A stretch of DNA of 64,000 nucleotides from Naganishia liquefaciens (GCA_013423385.1 BLZA01000030.1:558001-622000), one strand, 5' to 3'; positions 32,201 through 46,021 are shown, counted from the stretch's first letter. Notes: generated by a model from the letters alone, not told the origin. Made by a program: numbers and translations.

Positions 32201-35200
32201 GGAAGTTGGAAAGTCGTCCAAGCTCGAGCTGATAGGCCAAGGCAGGTTCGATGTTTCGGATGTTCTGCTCTTCCCTCCAGGTACCGTCGGTCGAGGCACG
32301 AAGAGTGTAGTACCACGGGTACTGATTCTTTCGACAGATCAAGAGCGTCACTCGTCGGATACCGGCTCCGGAAATCTTGCTCGCGTGCTGGTTGGCAATC
32401 TTTGCGAAATGCGACATGATCTCAGCATCGGTCAGGTTTTCCTCTCCGAATACCCGGAAGGCTATGTTCATAACGTGCGGGTGCCTGGCATCGGCTCCAT
32501 ATCGCTCCTTGAATTCGGCAACATCGAATTGAGGATAATGAGCGAAGAGCTTGGGGAATCCACTTTCGAGTTCCGACAATTCGTTGAAGGAAGTCATCAG
32601 ACCGAATCGCGTGGGTTCTTGCTGGTTCCTTCCAATGACGTATGACATGTCACTCATGCTGGCGATTCGCGACACAGATTTAGAAGAGTCGTTTCGCGGT
32701 GTCATGGGCTCCGTAGAGTGCTGGCTTAGCTTGAATCGCCAAGTGACGAGATGAGGCGACGAAACGGAATCCCCCGCTTCGTAATCGAGATGCATAACGT
32801 TGTATGCCCGGTAAGCTCGACGCACGTATACCTCCAAAGCCGCCAACGCAACCCAAGGATCTTCGTGATCGAAGAAATTGGGCAGCACGTCGTAGACGGT
32901 GAATCGGGAGTCCGTGACTTCTTTGAGAACATCGGCAGAAGGCAGACGCGAACCAGGACCATCTTGACCGTACTGGACGCTGGTGATGGATGACTTGAGG
33001 ATCTGCTCCATTTGAACGGATCGCTCCTCGAAAGTCGGCAAATTGGCCAGAACCAACACTTCCCTCGCATTCAGCGCAACCTTGGCGGTGGATCGGCTGT
33101 CCAAAGCTGCCAGTCGCTTGAGCGCCGGGTTGATCCTCTTGTCGCTGATTGCCTTTTGACCAGCAGCAGCCTTGATGATGTCAAGCACGGCAAAGACCAA
33201 CTTGGTCTTCAATGCCACCTTGCTGTGAGACAAGACGAGGCCCACGACAGCATCAATATCCTTGTTCGCTTCTCGCAACCTAGCATAGTGAACTTTAGCA
33301 TCAGCTGGGAATATTATTGTGTGCAAAGTAGAACATCACCCACTTGAGGACATTCTGTTCTTCCGTCTTTCCTGTCGCGAAGGGCTCTTCCACGGCCGCA
33401 TAAGCGTTGAGCAAATCAGCCCAGACTTGGTATTCGTGCGACCGAAGACCGCCTTCAAAGGCGTCAACAACGACGGCCAAGGGGTAGACCGAAGCTCGGA
33501 CAGCCACTCGCTCTTTGGGAGCGACTTTCTCCTCAAGGTATTGCTCAATGAGAATTCGAAGCTTCTTGGAGGGGAATTCCAGCTTCTTCTGCCTGTGAGC
33601 GTCAATGATGGCTCGAGCTTCTTCCTCCAATTTGGCGGGCATTCGGCCGCTGAGGGTAGAGAGCACATCAGAGACATGCGCGTAAGGCAAGTCTGGGTTT
33701 CGCAACGACGATTCGACGATGCGAAGCGACGAAATGACTGCCGCGCTGTTGTCGTAACCGTTCAAGTTGTCGTAAAGGATTTCGAGATGCTCCCTCAATC
33801 GCTGATGGGGTTTGGATCCGTATCGACCGTGTTCGAGCTCGAAAGTCGGCAAAAGACCTTCGAAGGGCTTGGCAAATTTGACCTTGCTGGGATCATCCAG
33901 GGTCAAGATACCCAAGATTTCACCTTGGCCGAGAGTCTGGCCAGGTTGCTTCATGAACTGAGCGATACCGCTTTCGCTAGCAGTGACGGGCAAAATCATC
34001 TTCATGACTTCGATCTCGGCGTAAGCTTCTCCGGCATCAACGTGGTCTCCGGAGTCGATGAGATACCGAACCAGTTTACCCGGAGAGGGACTTCGCAATT
34101 GCGTTGGGTCCTGTTCGTCTTCGATCAAGCATGTCTTGGAGTCGATAGACAGCACGAACGAGCCTACCTCCTCTCGGAAGTAAACTGTGTGCGATGCGCC
34201 GCTGAGCGAGACCAATAAACCTCCATCGCTCAAAGTTCGAGAACCGACCTGGATACGGCCGCCGTTCAAGTAGAGGGTGAAGGAGTTTGGCGAGGACTTG
34301 GCCATGGCGAACGAGTAACGTGTGCCGTCGTAAATGAATTCCGTCTTGAAGAAGGTTTGCAAGCTGTCTCGGGAGGGGACTTGACCCTTCTCCAGCACGG
34401 CTTTGTAGTTGGCCAGACATGCTTCGTAGGCGACGTGCGCTTTGACGACCGCGCCGCAGACGACAGCTAGGGTGGAATCGGGTCGTTCGGAAGTCATACC
34501 TTCGGCGATCAAACCATCCAACCATTGTGTAGTCAAGGTATTGTGCTCAAACTCGGGCTTCTCCAACAGCTTGATGAGGTATTCTACCGTGGTTCGGAAT
34601 TCACCTCGAATGCTCAATTCCTTCAGAGCGACGACCATTGACTTTCGTGCTTCACCTCGCTCCTGTCCATAAGCGAAGATATGACCGAATTGTGAGTCGG
34701 CATATTCGTGTAGACCACCGGCGGAGGACACCGAGAAGTAACCCCATACGTTCGAGTTGGATCGGAAGTTGAGCTCGGTCAAGTTACCGGAAGAAGGCTT
34801 GAAACCGGCGTCGGGATTTTCACCAGTGATACGGCAGGCGACAACGTGGCCCTTGGGTCGCGGCTTTCGCTGAGTGTTGGCCGATTCAGGGTTCTCGCCA
34901 TCAAAGTCAATCTCGGTGGAACCGTGAGGATCGAGGCCGTACAAGGTTCGAATGTCTCGAATCCTGTGCAAGGGAATACCCATGGCGATCTGCAACTGGA
35001 TCGAGGGGATGTTGCATCCGGAAACCATTTCCGTGGTGGGATGTTCGACTTGCAGACGCGGGTTGAGTTCCAAGAAGAAGAACGAGTCATCTTGGTGGCT
35101 GTAGAGGTACTCGACGGTACCGGCACTGACGTATCCGACCAACTTGGCCAATCGGACTGCGGCCTTCTCCATTTCCTCGAACTTCTCTGGTCGAGCAATG

Positions 35201-36425
35201 GTTACCGGCGCTTCTTCGATAATCTTCTGGTGTCGTCGCTGAACGGAACAGTCTCGACCGAAGAGAGAGATGGCATTACCATACTGGTCGGCAATGAGCT
35301 GCACCTCCAAATGACGGGCGGAGCCCGCGAGCTTCATGATGAAAATGGGCGAACCTGCGAATACGTTGCTAAGTCGCGAATTTCATCGCGTTTCGCAAGC
35401 TGCTTACCGGGGACTTCGACAGCTACGGCCTGGAAAGCATTCTTGAACTTTTCCGCGGAATCCACCATTCGGATACCCTTGCCTCCACCGCCCTCAGAGG
35501 CCTTGATCATAATGGGGAAACCGATCCTTTCAGAAATCTCCAGACCCTGTTCCCACGTGGTCACGCAGGCATTTTTGTAGGCCTCGTCGGGAACCGTAAC
35601 GTAGCCTTGCTCAGACAGACAGGTGTCAGAGATACCGGTACCGGACCATGACATACACGGCACCTGCGCGTGCTGAGCTACAATGGTAGATGAGATCTTG
35701 TCACCGAGCGATCGCATGGCGGATCCAGGGGGGCCGATGAAGATGATCTTGGACTTGGCAAGCGTTTCCGGAAGTCGGGGGTTTTCTGATGCGTGTCCCC
35801 TGAAAGAATTGAAAACATGTCAATTCGGTTCTAGAACGGCAATCCTGTCTGACTGACCAACCAGCCCATACGGCGTGAACACCAGCTCGCTCTGCAACAT
35901 CGACAATAAAGTCGACGTTGGCGTAGTTGTTGTTGTTGCTTCCTCCAGGCACTTCGACGTATCGATCAGCCATTCGGATGTATTCTGCGTTGATGCGCAA
36001 ATCTTCGGGTGTTGCCATGACAGTGAACTCGACAGCTCGCTCGTCGCCGAAAGTTTCGTAAGCCCATTTGCGGATAGAACGAATCTCCTTGACAGCGGCG
36101 ATACCGTTGTTGGCGATGAGGACCTGTAGAGTTCGAGGTGAGCATTTGGCGTGGACACAGAATCGTTCAAAAGCCATACCTTGGTGATAACGGTGTGACC
36201 GCCTTGGTTCTTGACAAAGTCAGCGACCTTACCAGGTGCCGCTTTTTCCAGAGTATTGGCGCCTATCAACAGAAGCGGTGTTAAGACTGGACATGTAACA
36301 GGAGAAGACGACTGGAACTCACCGATGAAATGCGCAACACGCTCGTGATCATAAACGATCCTGTCTCCGGCTGGAGCCTGGTGACCGTTCACAGCATCGC
36401 TGCTACCATTGACGACGGACGTCAT
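29244..36425 (-). CDS. ACC1: ACC1, cytosolic acetyl-CoA carboxylase
   Basis: Multidomain biotin enzyme making malonyl-CoA, the committed step of fatty-acid synthesis; roughly 2200 aa. From the ATG at 36425 the order is: biotin carboxylase with [20 protein letters not shown], the ATP-grasp loop EGGGGKGIR and [13 protein letters not shown]; biotin carrier with EVMKMI, where the Lys is biotinylated; a long central domain; and the carboxyltransferase halves with [26 protein letters not shown] and [15 protein letters not shown]. The end is at 29244 ([15 protein letters not shown]). Most introns are near the 5' end (36425-35340), with others around 33300, 31080, 30690 and 30080. Codon use is strongly biased, as in highly expressed genes, and long antisense open frames follow from that bias. 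Confidence 0.97.
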
Positions 36426-37012
36426 CTTGCGAGCGTTCGGTTGCGCGATTCTTGGGTTCTCGAGATGCTCTTCCTCCTAAGTCGAGCTGTTGCTGTTTCA
36501 GCGGAGGTCCGGCTTTCCTGCACCGTCAGGCTCTACAAGTGCGCGGATCCTCAAGTGTAAGAAGGTTGAGGAAAGGAGGAAGCAGGCGGAAGACCGAGGG
36601 TTGGCTGTCGGTTTACGGATGTGCGGACAAGAGGGACGACTGTGCTCTTCAGAATGCCCATTTGCTCACTCTGCGACGCGGTGAAGCCGAATCCTCGCTC
36701 AAGCAAGCAATCCAAAGAATTTGCTTCCGCCTGCCCCAAAACTCATCATACCGGCAGAAACAGATCGCGAATCGCGATTAGTCATCCCTTTGGGGTGCTG
36801 CATGTATTTTTGTGTACATCAATGTGGCCGCCGTTATGTTGGGGCGGGCGAGCTGGCTGAACGCTTAAAGCTGAACAATTCAGCCACCAAAGCATGCAGC
36901 TGTCAACGAGAAGGATTTCTCTACCGAATGTCAAAATTCGAGCGCCGCACAATCATATGATATTTTGCATCGGCTGCACTGCTGAAAACGTGATATGCCT
37001 AAATCAACTCAA
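36426..37012 (-). promoter_or_regulatory. ACC1 upstream region
   Basis: 587 bp between the ACC1 start and the TRL1 stop, both leftward. It contains the ACC1 promoter and the TRL1 3' UTR. No specific operator was recognised. Confidence 0.45.
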
Positions 37013-40000
37013 TCAGCTCATGCCCATGACCCGCCCCAGTCCATTCATGGCGCTCAGGTCGACATGTTTCACGCTCGGGTCGCCCTTTCTCCACGCTTCG
37101 ACCATCCCTCTCGCCTCAAAGGGCGGGATCCCTTCCTCACGCGTTCCAACAGTGACATGCAGTACTTCCTTGAGATCCTCGCACAATGCCTTTTCAACGT
37201 GTAACAGGTGCTCCAAATCTTGCCGATGGGCAGGGGCTGTGTTCTGAGTGGACATCTTCTCGGCGATGTCGACATGTGGTCGAACATGGTCTACGACAAG
37301 CGTCATCACACGGTCGTTGAAGAGCAGAGCGGTAATATCGAATTCGAACAATGCCGGACTGGGCAGCTTCCGTAGGGCTTCGCATGTGTCCCACAAACGT
37401 TGTGCTGGACCGGCAGATTCAATTTGGTCTCCGGCAGCTGTCTTCTCGTCCGCGACTGTCTTTTCGTGCACGATGGTGACATGTGGCCGAGCGACGATAC
37501 GTCCATGCGCCACGAGATGCGAAAGGAATTTCTCGGCAGCGCATCTGATATCGGCGTCTGACTTTATATGCTCCGCCAAAGCATTCTGCACGTAATGCTG
37601 GAGATCAAGTTCGATTGACAGGCCGTAGTATCGGGGCGGAGGCGTCTCCTTGCCTTGCAACTCCTTCTTGACGCTCGGCTTGTACGATTGTGCATACTCC
37701 AAGGCCGTGAGTATCTGTTCGTCCGTAGGTCTTGTCAAAGTCGGTATGATCTTGCATAGGCCGTCCGCCGCTATCCGTAAATTTTGTTGAAGCGAATTTT
37801 CCAGCCCGAGCTTGATGGTATCGTCGAAAAGACCGCCTTCTGGGGGAACAAAATCGCTCATGAACATACGAATGACAGCTTCGTGTCGCATCTGATCTGC
37901 AGGATCTGGCCGAAGACTCTGGTGATTCTCGCCTCGTGCCAGCACCCTTTCCGATGTGATTCGGAGCGCCTTGTTGTACGGGTGTGAATCAATGTCCCAT
38001 ACAAGAGCAATGCGCCGCACGCCATGATCTTCGAACGATTGATTGACGGCGAGATCGGACAGTTCTTCATGATGTTTTGGTAGATGGTTGTTACTATCGA
38101 CGCCCGTCAGCATTGTCTCGATGTACGCAATAATGGAACTCACCGGTCACAATACACGACATCATTCTTCTTCAGTAAATCGATGATGTTCTTCATAAAC
38201 ACCGCCGCTGTCTTCTTTTGCTTGATATCATCATTCTGCGTGTGTGCGAAGCCAAAAAGATGGCTCAGAGCTATGCCCAGCATCGTCTTGCCACAGCCTG
38301 GGACTGCTACGGGCACAATAATTGCCTTTTTAGCCGCGTCCTTGGGCGCCTTGTTTTCGCTGTTCTTCCTGGCCGCTTGCCAATTGCCTTTTCCCGGACC
38401 TTCTGTCCATTGAAGGAAGCGTTCCCGGACCCGAACAACTCCTTTGTCGTAGTTATCGAAGAGATGCGGTTCTTGTACCATCATTTCCGAGCACCAGTCC
38501 GCGTATACAGCCGACTCGGGCCGTTTTAGCTTTGAGCCCATTTGTGTCCAGGGAAAGGCGGAACGTGACTTGCGCCCTGGACAATTCTCTTTGAGCAACG
38601 GCATTAGCGACCGAGTGATCTCTCGCCATTGTCGATACATCAGGTACGGTTCCTCAAACTTGATTTTGAAGAAGAATGGAGATCCCGGTGAATATGGCGG
38701 TTCTCCGTCATCGAATTTGGCGCCGAAATCCTTTACTGTAGTCCGGACTACAAATCCCTCGATAGCCTCTCCCTTCCATTTCCCCTCTTTTGCGACCTTG
38801 TCGGAATACTGCTTCACTTCGTCAAGGGTCTTGAGTCTTTCATACTCGGTTGGGATGAACCCCCATTCCTGAGCGAAAGTCTTTACTTCTTCCGGCGCCA
38901 AGGTTGCAAAATGGGGCGTGTTCAGGTTCAGTCCATGTAGGTGTAGTCCGGTCAGATGCTGCGGTGTTGATAGAACATGCTCCTCAAAATCGTCGTCACA
39001 CAACTGCGACTGTGGGTAAGTACAAAGGTCCGCCCAGTGTAGAAAGCACGAACCTCGGTTACAGCCGTCACCTGCTTTTCCCAAAGCGCCTTTGCAAGAT
39101 CTTGCTCCGTTTTATCAACCTTCTTGAGTGTCTTGCTGAGCCATCTCCTTCCCATTTCTGCGTGAGCGGGAACGCCTGGATGCGTCTCGCCGCCGCCATT
39201 CTGATATTTCTGTGCATCGGCTTCGGCCTTAGCTTCCTGTTGATAAGCCTCTCGATCCCGATCCGCGTTGGCTTTTTCTATCTTTTTGGCTTGTTGAGCT
39301 GCATACTTTGCTGCTTTCTTCTGTCCTGATTTTGTAGAGAGGTCGAAGGTGGGGGGCACTTCGGGCGTCTTTTCTGCTTTTGGAATGGCGCCGGACGCTT
39401 CCCTGGCTGCTTTCTGTTCATATTCACTGATGGCCTTAAATTCCCCATGGGTTTCAAGCTTGTCCTTTGGTACGATAGTCGTGCCCAAAGAGTGTTTGCT
39501 CGTCACAAGCACTTCTGTTTCATTGATGGCGGATATCAGGATAAGGCATCCATTGGATTTGTAGGTCAAGTCGTAAGGACCCTGACTGTACTTGGCGAGA
39601 TTATCCCACTAGAAATTGCAAGTCAATTGGCTTTCCGTATTTAACAACCTAGCTTCCTCACCTACCTCGGTCCATGGCACTTCTCCGATATTGAAGAATT
39701 TGTCGTAACCTCGAGCGACTATGCGTATCTTCTTCCTTTGTTCATCTCCGCCGGTAGCCCCTAGATGCTGCCCGTCTTGCAAGCTCAAATCCTCTGCAGC
39801 GGTGAACAGACCTCGGGCCAAAGTCGGAAACGGGCAATCCTTACGTCGGTACAAGTGCTCTTGCATTTTCCACGAGGTGATGTAGCGCTGGTCCTTACCG
39901 GAAGAAGTTTCCGCAACATTGTGAGTGGTTGTTGACGGCTCGTAAAGGTGAATCGTTTGAGATACGGCTTTCGGTTGATTGATCTTAAGCCGATTCAAAG

Positions 40001-40082
40001 AGTCGAGCAGAGCGTCGACAGATTCCGGTGAAAATCTCGCGCGCCTTGGCGGCCCAGCGGACTGGCCAGCTTGAGTGCTCAT
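37013..40082 (-). CDS. TRL1: TRL1, trifunctional fungal tRNA ligase
   Basis: Enzyme that seals tRNA exons after intron removal and, in fungi, joins HAC1/XBP1-type mRNA in the unfolded protein response. Three modules are visible in order. The adenylyltransferase ligase has YKSNGCLILISA, containing the KxNG nucleotidyl-lysine motif. The polynucleotide kinase has the P-loop VPGCGKTMLGIALSHLF. The cyclic phosphodiesterase has the two required HxT motifs, HVTIVH and HVTVGT. The start is MSTQAGQSAGPPRRARF at 40082; exon junctions fall near 39660-39605, 39040-38990 and 38140. Full length is about 980 aa. Essential in fungi and structurally unlike the animal RTCB ligase. Confidence 0.95.
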
Positions 40083-40520
40083 TGTGAGGACGTATACGGC
40101 AGCTGGAGCGAGCCCCGATGATATTGGGATCCTCAAGTCTTTGATGCAAACGTCTATAACTGCACTCGAGAAGCGGCTCGAGGTGATCGGCAACCGGTTG
40201 CTGCTGACTCATCTGGACAGCTCCCGTTTCAGAATTTCGGGTTCTAACCACGTGATCTCGCTGTGCTAGTTGTCGCCAGCTGTGTCGCCCTATCTACTTG
40301 CCGCGCTCCATCCGTTTGCCCTTGGACTCAAAAATTCTGCATTTGCGGTTGATCGTAAACAGTTCGTGGTCATAGCGGTCATGAGCAGTTGGCAAGCTAT
40401 CGGGCAGGCGTAACCGTAAGGCAGATACATCGCAAAACATTCGTATATCAGAATCCGGTATGGGGTATCATATCCACATCCAGTCATATCACCTTCCTCT
40501 TTCCTCCATGCTTGCAATGC

Positions 40521-42024
40521 CTAGACCAACAACGTAATCACAGCAGCAACTCCTGTGAGAGCAAGAACTCCACCAGTGGCGATGTCTTTGAGACCCATAA
40601 CGCCGCTAGTGTTCGAAGGAGACGCAGCAGCACCCGAGGCAGCAGATCCCGATTGACTGGCTCGGGTCGAGGTAGACGCGCCGGTTTGGCTGGCCGAGGA
40701 CGACCCTGCGGAAGAAGCACCTGAAGCGGCAGCGCCTTGGGCAGCGGGGAAAGAAGCTCCGGCGGTTCCATTCGTGTTGTTGATGACGGTCGTGTTGTCC
40801 GATGTCTCAATGTAGGCATTGCCCTCCTTCCATCCGAGACAGTTGGAGATCGACTTGAGCTTCCACTTGCCCTCATCGAGCGCCTGCGGGATCATGTACC
40901 CGACGGCGAGATCGACTGTCTGCTGGTACAGGTCGTGCGACAAGACGATGAATCCGCTGGTCATGCTCTCGGCGGTCTGCAAGATGTCTCGGAACTTGGC
41001 AAGCGAGGAGACACCAGTGGCCCTTCCGCCGGGAATATTCCAGTCAGTGGTGTCGAATTCGGTACCGGACCACATAACGGGCGTAAGACCCATCTTGGCA
41101 GCGACGGCTCGGACTCGGTCATCGATGTCTCCGTACGGAGGTCGGAACGTGTTGGGCGTGACACCAATGGTGTCTCGAATTGACTTCATGGTCCATCCGA
41201 GCTCGGCAACGATCTGCTCGTTGGTCAGGTTGGTGAGGTAGGGGTGCGACCACGTATGTACTGAAATTTGGTGCCCAGCCACGTACTCGGAGATGAGCAT
41301 TTCGGGTCGAGAGATGACTCGAGAACCGACGACGAAAAAGGTCGTCGTCAGGTCGTGCTGGTTCAAGTAGTCGAGCAAGATGGGCGTGTATGGGGACGGT
41401 CCGTCATCGTAGCTGAGACCCCAGTCGTATTTGTCGGGGCAAGTGACAATGTCGGTCGATCGTGTGCAACCGCCACAGGTCCACCAGCATCGATCCTTGT
41501 CCGCGACAGCTTCGGGAGAGTCATAGCAAGCACCGGTGGTGGTGCTGTAGTTGGGCACATCACTCAAATCGAGCGCGGCGAGCCATCCCTGGACTTCGGT
41601 CGAGTTCACGGGAGGGACCTGGTCGAGTGGCGGGAAACCAGCGGGAGCCGGGAAAGCCGTGGGAATGGGAGGAGCATTGGAGACGACGGTGGGCGTGGTT
41701 CCGCCGGAATAGGTAGTAGCCAACCCGATCGTGCTCTGCTCAGGCATACTTGCGGTGATAGCTGTCGCATCACTGCGGAAAGCTCGTTCAGTCGATGGCA
41801 TTATTACCGGCTTAAGTCACTTACGGGATGACATAGCTTGAAGGAGCATCTCCCTTGGGCGTCAAAGTCAAGCCGGCAGTATCGATGGTTGCAGATGTCG
41901 ACGTGACAACCGCGACACCAGATGAAGTCACGGTAGTAGGCACCACGGCAGCCGATGTGACAGAGGATTGCGCCTTGGCGATTCCTGCCGCGAGAGCCAG
42001 AAGCGAGAATGACTTGGCCAACAT
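40521..42024 (-). CDS. chitin deacetylase, secreted and GPI-anchored
   Basis: Carbohydrate esterase family 4 enzyme converting wall chitin to chitosan. Exon 1 begins at 42024 with signal peptide MLAKSFSLLALAAGIAKAQ; one short intron (about 41803-41818) leads to the main exon ending at 40521. Catalytic NodB motifs are present: SYDDGPSPYTP (metal and base Asp), HTWSHPYLT (metal His residues) and RPPYGDIDDR. A Cys-rich stretch CWWTCGGC lies just before the domain. The tail is Ser/Ala/Thr-rich and ends in a hydrophobic segment (GVLALTGVAAVITLLV), the layout of a GPI-anchor signal. About 485 aa. Basidiomycete yeasts usually carry several paralogues; which one this is cannot be told here. Confidence 0.93.
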
Positions 42025-42991
42025 GTTGATTGATGAAGGCTGAGGGTGGCGAATAACGTGCTGAAGATGGGGGACGTCGAGACTATCGTAATTGATTCAG
42101 GAAATGTAAAGACAGTGAAGAAGGTGTACTTTGCGTCGGTTCGTCGTCAGAGTGCGTAAGGAGGCAAAGGCCGTTGACGATGTAGTCGCCACGAAGAGTG
42201 GATGAGGTGGATGACGAGTCGTCGGAAAAGTTAGTAGATGATGGTTGAAGAACAACAAGTCGTTCGTCAGAGATGTTATACGAGGCGACGCGTACGGTGA
42301 ACAAGGAAATTGCCTCTTGCCTTTTGATGACTGACTCGCAGTCGCGTCGCCTTTGTTCACAGGCAGTGAACTGACGCGCTAGCTGCCAAGCCAAACGACC
42401 CCGGCGAAAAAGCCCGGGCGAATAAGCCTCGCGTCGGGATCGATCCGAGTCGACGGAACATCAGGAATCAAAACAAGGGTCCGCATGCAAGACGTGGCTG
42501 TGTTTCGTGAACTCTGGTGACGAAGTGACTCTCGCTCTGTAAATTGGCTACGGCAGCGCTACGGCGTTCACCTGAATGTTGTGGTCAATATCGAGACGTG
42601 ATGGCACGGGTCGCTCTCTTCTTCACCGAAATTTCAGTTCCAGTGCCGTCATTGCTCATCATGAGTGTCACAACGCGACATTCCGCGTCCTTCGTGGACA
42701 AAGACGCACATATGCAAATCTTATAGCTTCATCTGGCCACCGCTTCAACCAATTTACCCCAGTACATCTGCAAAGCTCAAAGAGACGGTCTATATCTGTT
42801 TTCAGATGCGAGGCATGGCTTTCACATACTTTGCAAAATGCAGACCATGAATGAATACAATGTGATCCCTCTCTACATGAGGGCAGGCTTCATACAAGTG
42901 TATCTTTCGTTCAATTTTGTTTGTGGCATACTCGGCGTATAGCCATTTTGGTAAAACGTACAGCTTCTCCATCCTTCCAACCAGAGACAGC
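42025..42991 (-). other. upstream region of chitin deacetylase and 3' region of ILV5
   Basis: About 970 bp with no supported gene. Frames of 60-100 codons overlap but none has protein-like features. It should contain the chitin deacetylase promoter. Confidence 0.4.
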
Positions 42992-44391
42992 TTAGATCTG
43001 CTCCTTGGAGTCGGGCCTGAGTGCTCGAACGGTCTTGCCTGCTCGCCAGATCTCCTGAGCGTCAATCTCGGCCAACTCCTGGTCGTATAGCTCTCGGTAG
43101 TTGGGTCGGTTGTTGAATTCCAGGGATCGTCGGGTCTCGCTGCCGTCACGGACAGACTTGTAGAGAGATCGGAAAACCGGAAGGTTGGCCTCTTCGAACT
43201 TGGGTGCCCAGTCGAGCTAGAAGGGGAAAAAGGGGTAAGCGACATGAGATAACTCAGCAACTCAGCTTCCAAGTAACACTTACAGCACCTCGTCGAGCAG
43301 TGGTCGAGCAAGCAGCGTACATGTAGTCCATGCCGTACTTGCCGATCAAGGGGAAGAGCGACTGAGTGGCCTCCTCGACGGTCTCGTTGAAAGCTTCCGA
43401 AGGAGAGTGGCCGTTTTCACGGAGGACCTGGTACTGGGCCCTGAACATTCCTTGGATACCGCCCATGAGGACACCTCGCTCTCCGTACAAGTCCGAGTAG
43501 ACTTCCTTCTCGAAGGTGGTCTCGTAGCAGTATCCGGAACCGACGGCGATACCGAGGGCGACGGCCTTCTCCTTGGCGTGGCCGGTGACGTCCTGGTGAA
43601 CGGCGATCGAAGAGTTGATACCTCGACCCTCGAGGAACAAGGTTCGGACAGTTCGTCCCGAACCCTTAGGGGCGACCAAGATGACGTCAACGTCCTTGGG
43701 GGGAACGACACCGGTGTCCTCCTTGTAGACAACGGAGAAACCGTGGGCGAAGTAGAGGGTCTTACCCTTGGTGATCAAGGGAGCGAGCTTGGGCCAGGTC
43801 TTGGACTGAGCGGCGTCGGACAAGAGGTTCATGATGATGGTACCTCGGTTGATGGCCTCCTCGATGCCGAACAAGGTCTCTCCGGGAACCCATCCGTCCT
43901 CCTGAGCCTGCTTCCAAGATTCACCGCCCTCTCGGACACCGACAATGACCTTAAGGCCGTTGTCTCGGGCGTTGAGGGATTGACCGTGACCCTGAGAACC
44001 ATAACCAATCATGGCCAAGGTGTCGTTCTTGAAGTAGCTGGGAGCGAATTCTATTAGAGACGGATTCCTGCGGAGAGAACGCTGAAAGGACACTTACTCT
44101 TGCAACTTCTCAAGAGGCCAGTCGGCTCGCTCGTAAACGGTCTCAACATCATCGGCGAACTTGAGGTTCTTGACACCTCGAACGGCCTGTTGGCGAACAC
44201 TGATAAGCCGTCTTTTCTCGAATCTGAGGCAACATACAACTTACACCCAAGACATTGCGGGCAACCTGGGGCTGAACAGCGGCGTTCAGGGCACCCTGCT
44301 GTCGGGCAGCCAGAGCAATGGATCGCTTGGCGACGGATGGAGCTCGGAGGGCCTGCTTGACCGCTCGGGCGGAAGATCGAGAGAAGGACAT
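42992..44391 (-). CDS. ILV5: ILV5, mitochondrial ketol-acid reductoisomerase
   Basis: NADPH and Mg-dependent enzyme of branched-chain amino-acid synthesis in the mitochondrial matrix. The N-terminus MSFSRSSARAVKQALRAPSVA is a typical basic presequence. Later exons give LAMIGYGSQGHGQSLNARDNG, the Rossmann NADPH-binding loop, then VDVILVAPKGSGRTVR, SGYCYETTFEKEVYSDLYGERGVL with metal-binding acidic residues, and a class I C-terminus ending KTVRALRPDSKEQI at 42992. The exon 1-2 junction fits when NVLG is joined to AVRGVKNLKFADD. About 400 aa. Strong codon bias produces a long antisense open frame at 43407-44057, which is not a gene. Confidence 0.95.
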
Positions 44392-46021
44392 GTTGCGAAT
44401 AAAAGGTAAAGACCTGCAGGCAGCGAAAGCGAAGGCGAAAAAGGAGAGCGGCGCGGCCGTTTTGTGAACGGGAGAAAGTAGTGGGGATGAGACGTGGAGG
44501 AGAAGTGCAAGGTGAGTAGTGTTCTGGGTGCACGGCTCTACAGATATAAGTACTGACAGGGAAGACAATACCGCGTGAGGGCGGGTGAGAGGGTTCTGTC
44601 GGGTGGGGGATAGGAGTGATGTCAAGAAGAGTAGCCAGCTCCATCGACGACCGCCTCGCTTGGGATTTCGGGCGACAGTCACCCAGCCGGCGACACGCCC
44701 CGCGCAGCCCGTCTAGCCAACGGAATGGTCGCAAATGGAAAAGGCAGAAGCGCGTTTGACGCGCTTCGGAAAATCAGGATTCGGTCGGGGGATTTCGTCC
44801 GCTTCGGACGGCAGGAGCATTTCGGGTCAAGGTCTTGCGGGTGGAAGTGCTGATTCGTCATCAGGGTCCGCTGGGCGGCGTGCCATAGTGACTTTGGCGA
44901 CTGTAATCTTTGCGACTGTAATCTTCGCGACCGATGTACCATACCTTGGCCTCGAGACTTCATTCGGTCATTGCTGGCCTCGGTCTGGCATGAGGTGATG
45001 GAACAGGGTTGCAACTTCGTAACGAGGGGATGACTTTACATGAAGCGTTTCAATTCCAAGCGCGGTGGCCTATAAGGGTGGGTGGCAAGATTGATCAGTC
45101 GCCTGCGCCTCGCTCACATCAGGTTATTATGCAACTCAGTACCTTGGTTACCCCGGTTGGACAAATATGAGGAATAGTGTCGCGCTCGATCGTCTCCACA
45201 AGCAGTACTTTGACGGGCTGAGCTCTAGGATGCCTGTAGGCGGTGATTTCCAAGAACGAACGCCACAATTATCTCGGTCGCATAACATGTCTTAGCCTCT
45301 TGGCTGGCTATGTTGGTGATGACCAGTCTTTAAAGCCCCCCTTATAGGCAGAACCCAATTGGAACGAGCTGACAGCATCGACACTCATCTTTGGCTTTAG
45401 GGAAGACATAGATGACAGAAGGCCCTACCGTGGTTATCGCACAGCAATTCCTGACCTCTTGACCGACATAACTCGGATGAATAAGCAGATCGTTCGTTCG
45501 AAACTATCTCGCATGTTTTCTCAGCATATTACCAAGACGCCATTCTGCAAGCTATGTTTCCAAGAAGCGAGGAATACATTGCCCAGAGCCTCGCTTTCAG
45601 GCCAGCGTAAAGCAGAGCTCACCCTTTTGGCGGGTACCGCGTTCAACCTGTGGGTTTTGCATCGGAAGGAACCGCAACCGCAACCGCGAATACGGTCCAT
45701 CTGTTCGTCTGAAGGCTTCGTCCGATAAGTAGACACTGCCATCAGATACTAGGAGGCCAGGAAAGACCACGCAGTTGCAGGCTTTCTGATTGCATCTTGC
45801 ACTTGGCAAATGGTCACGGAAGTGGGAGGGGTATCTGGGTCGTTTCCTGGAATAACGATCGATGACCACCACCGAAAAGAGCTGAACCAGAACAGGTCTA
45901 GAAAGTCGACGCAGAGGAGTCTTGGTGTCGGTGTTTGGGTACCCAAGAACTCAGAATGATTGTATAGCTGTATTCTTCCCATGTTGCTTGGACTACTGTA
46001 CATAATCGCCGGTCGATGGCT
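44392..46021 (-). other. ILV5 promoter and long intergenic region
   Basis: About 1.6 kb without a supported gene. A 17-nt sequence GCGACTGTAATCTT(T/C)GCG is tandemly repeated at about 44898-44932. The rightward 89-codon frame at 45459-45728 has no protein-like features. Confidence 0.4.

Noticed and set aside
29547-34218. Long rightward frames antisense to ACC1 (29547-30431, 31089-32036, 33319-34218)
   Set aside because: They mirror ACC1 codons; strong codon bias removes stops on the opposite strand.
43407-44057. 216-codon rightward frame inside ILV5
   Set aside because: Antisense shadow of a highly biased coding exon, with low-complexity G/V/D composition.
44735-44998. 87-codon rightward frame in the ILV5 promoter
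   Set aside because: Contains the short tandem repeat (ATVIFATVIFATD) and no other protein-like feature.
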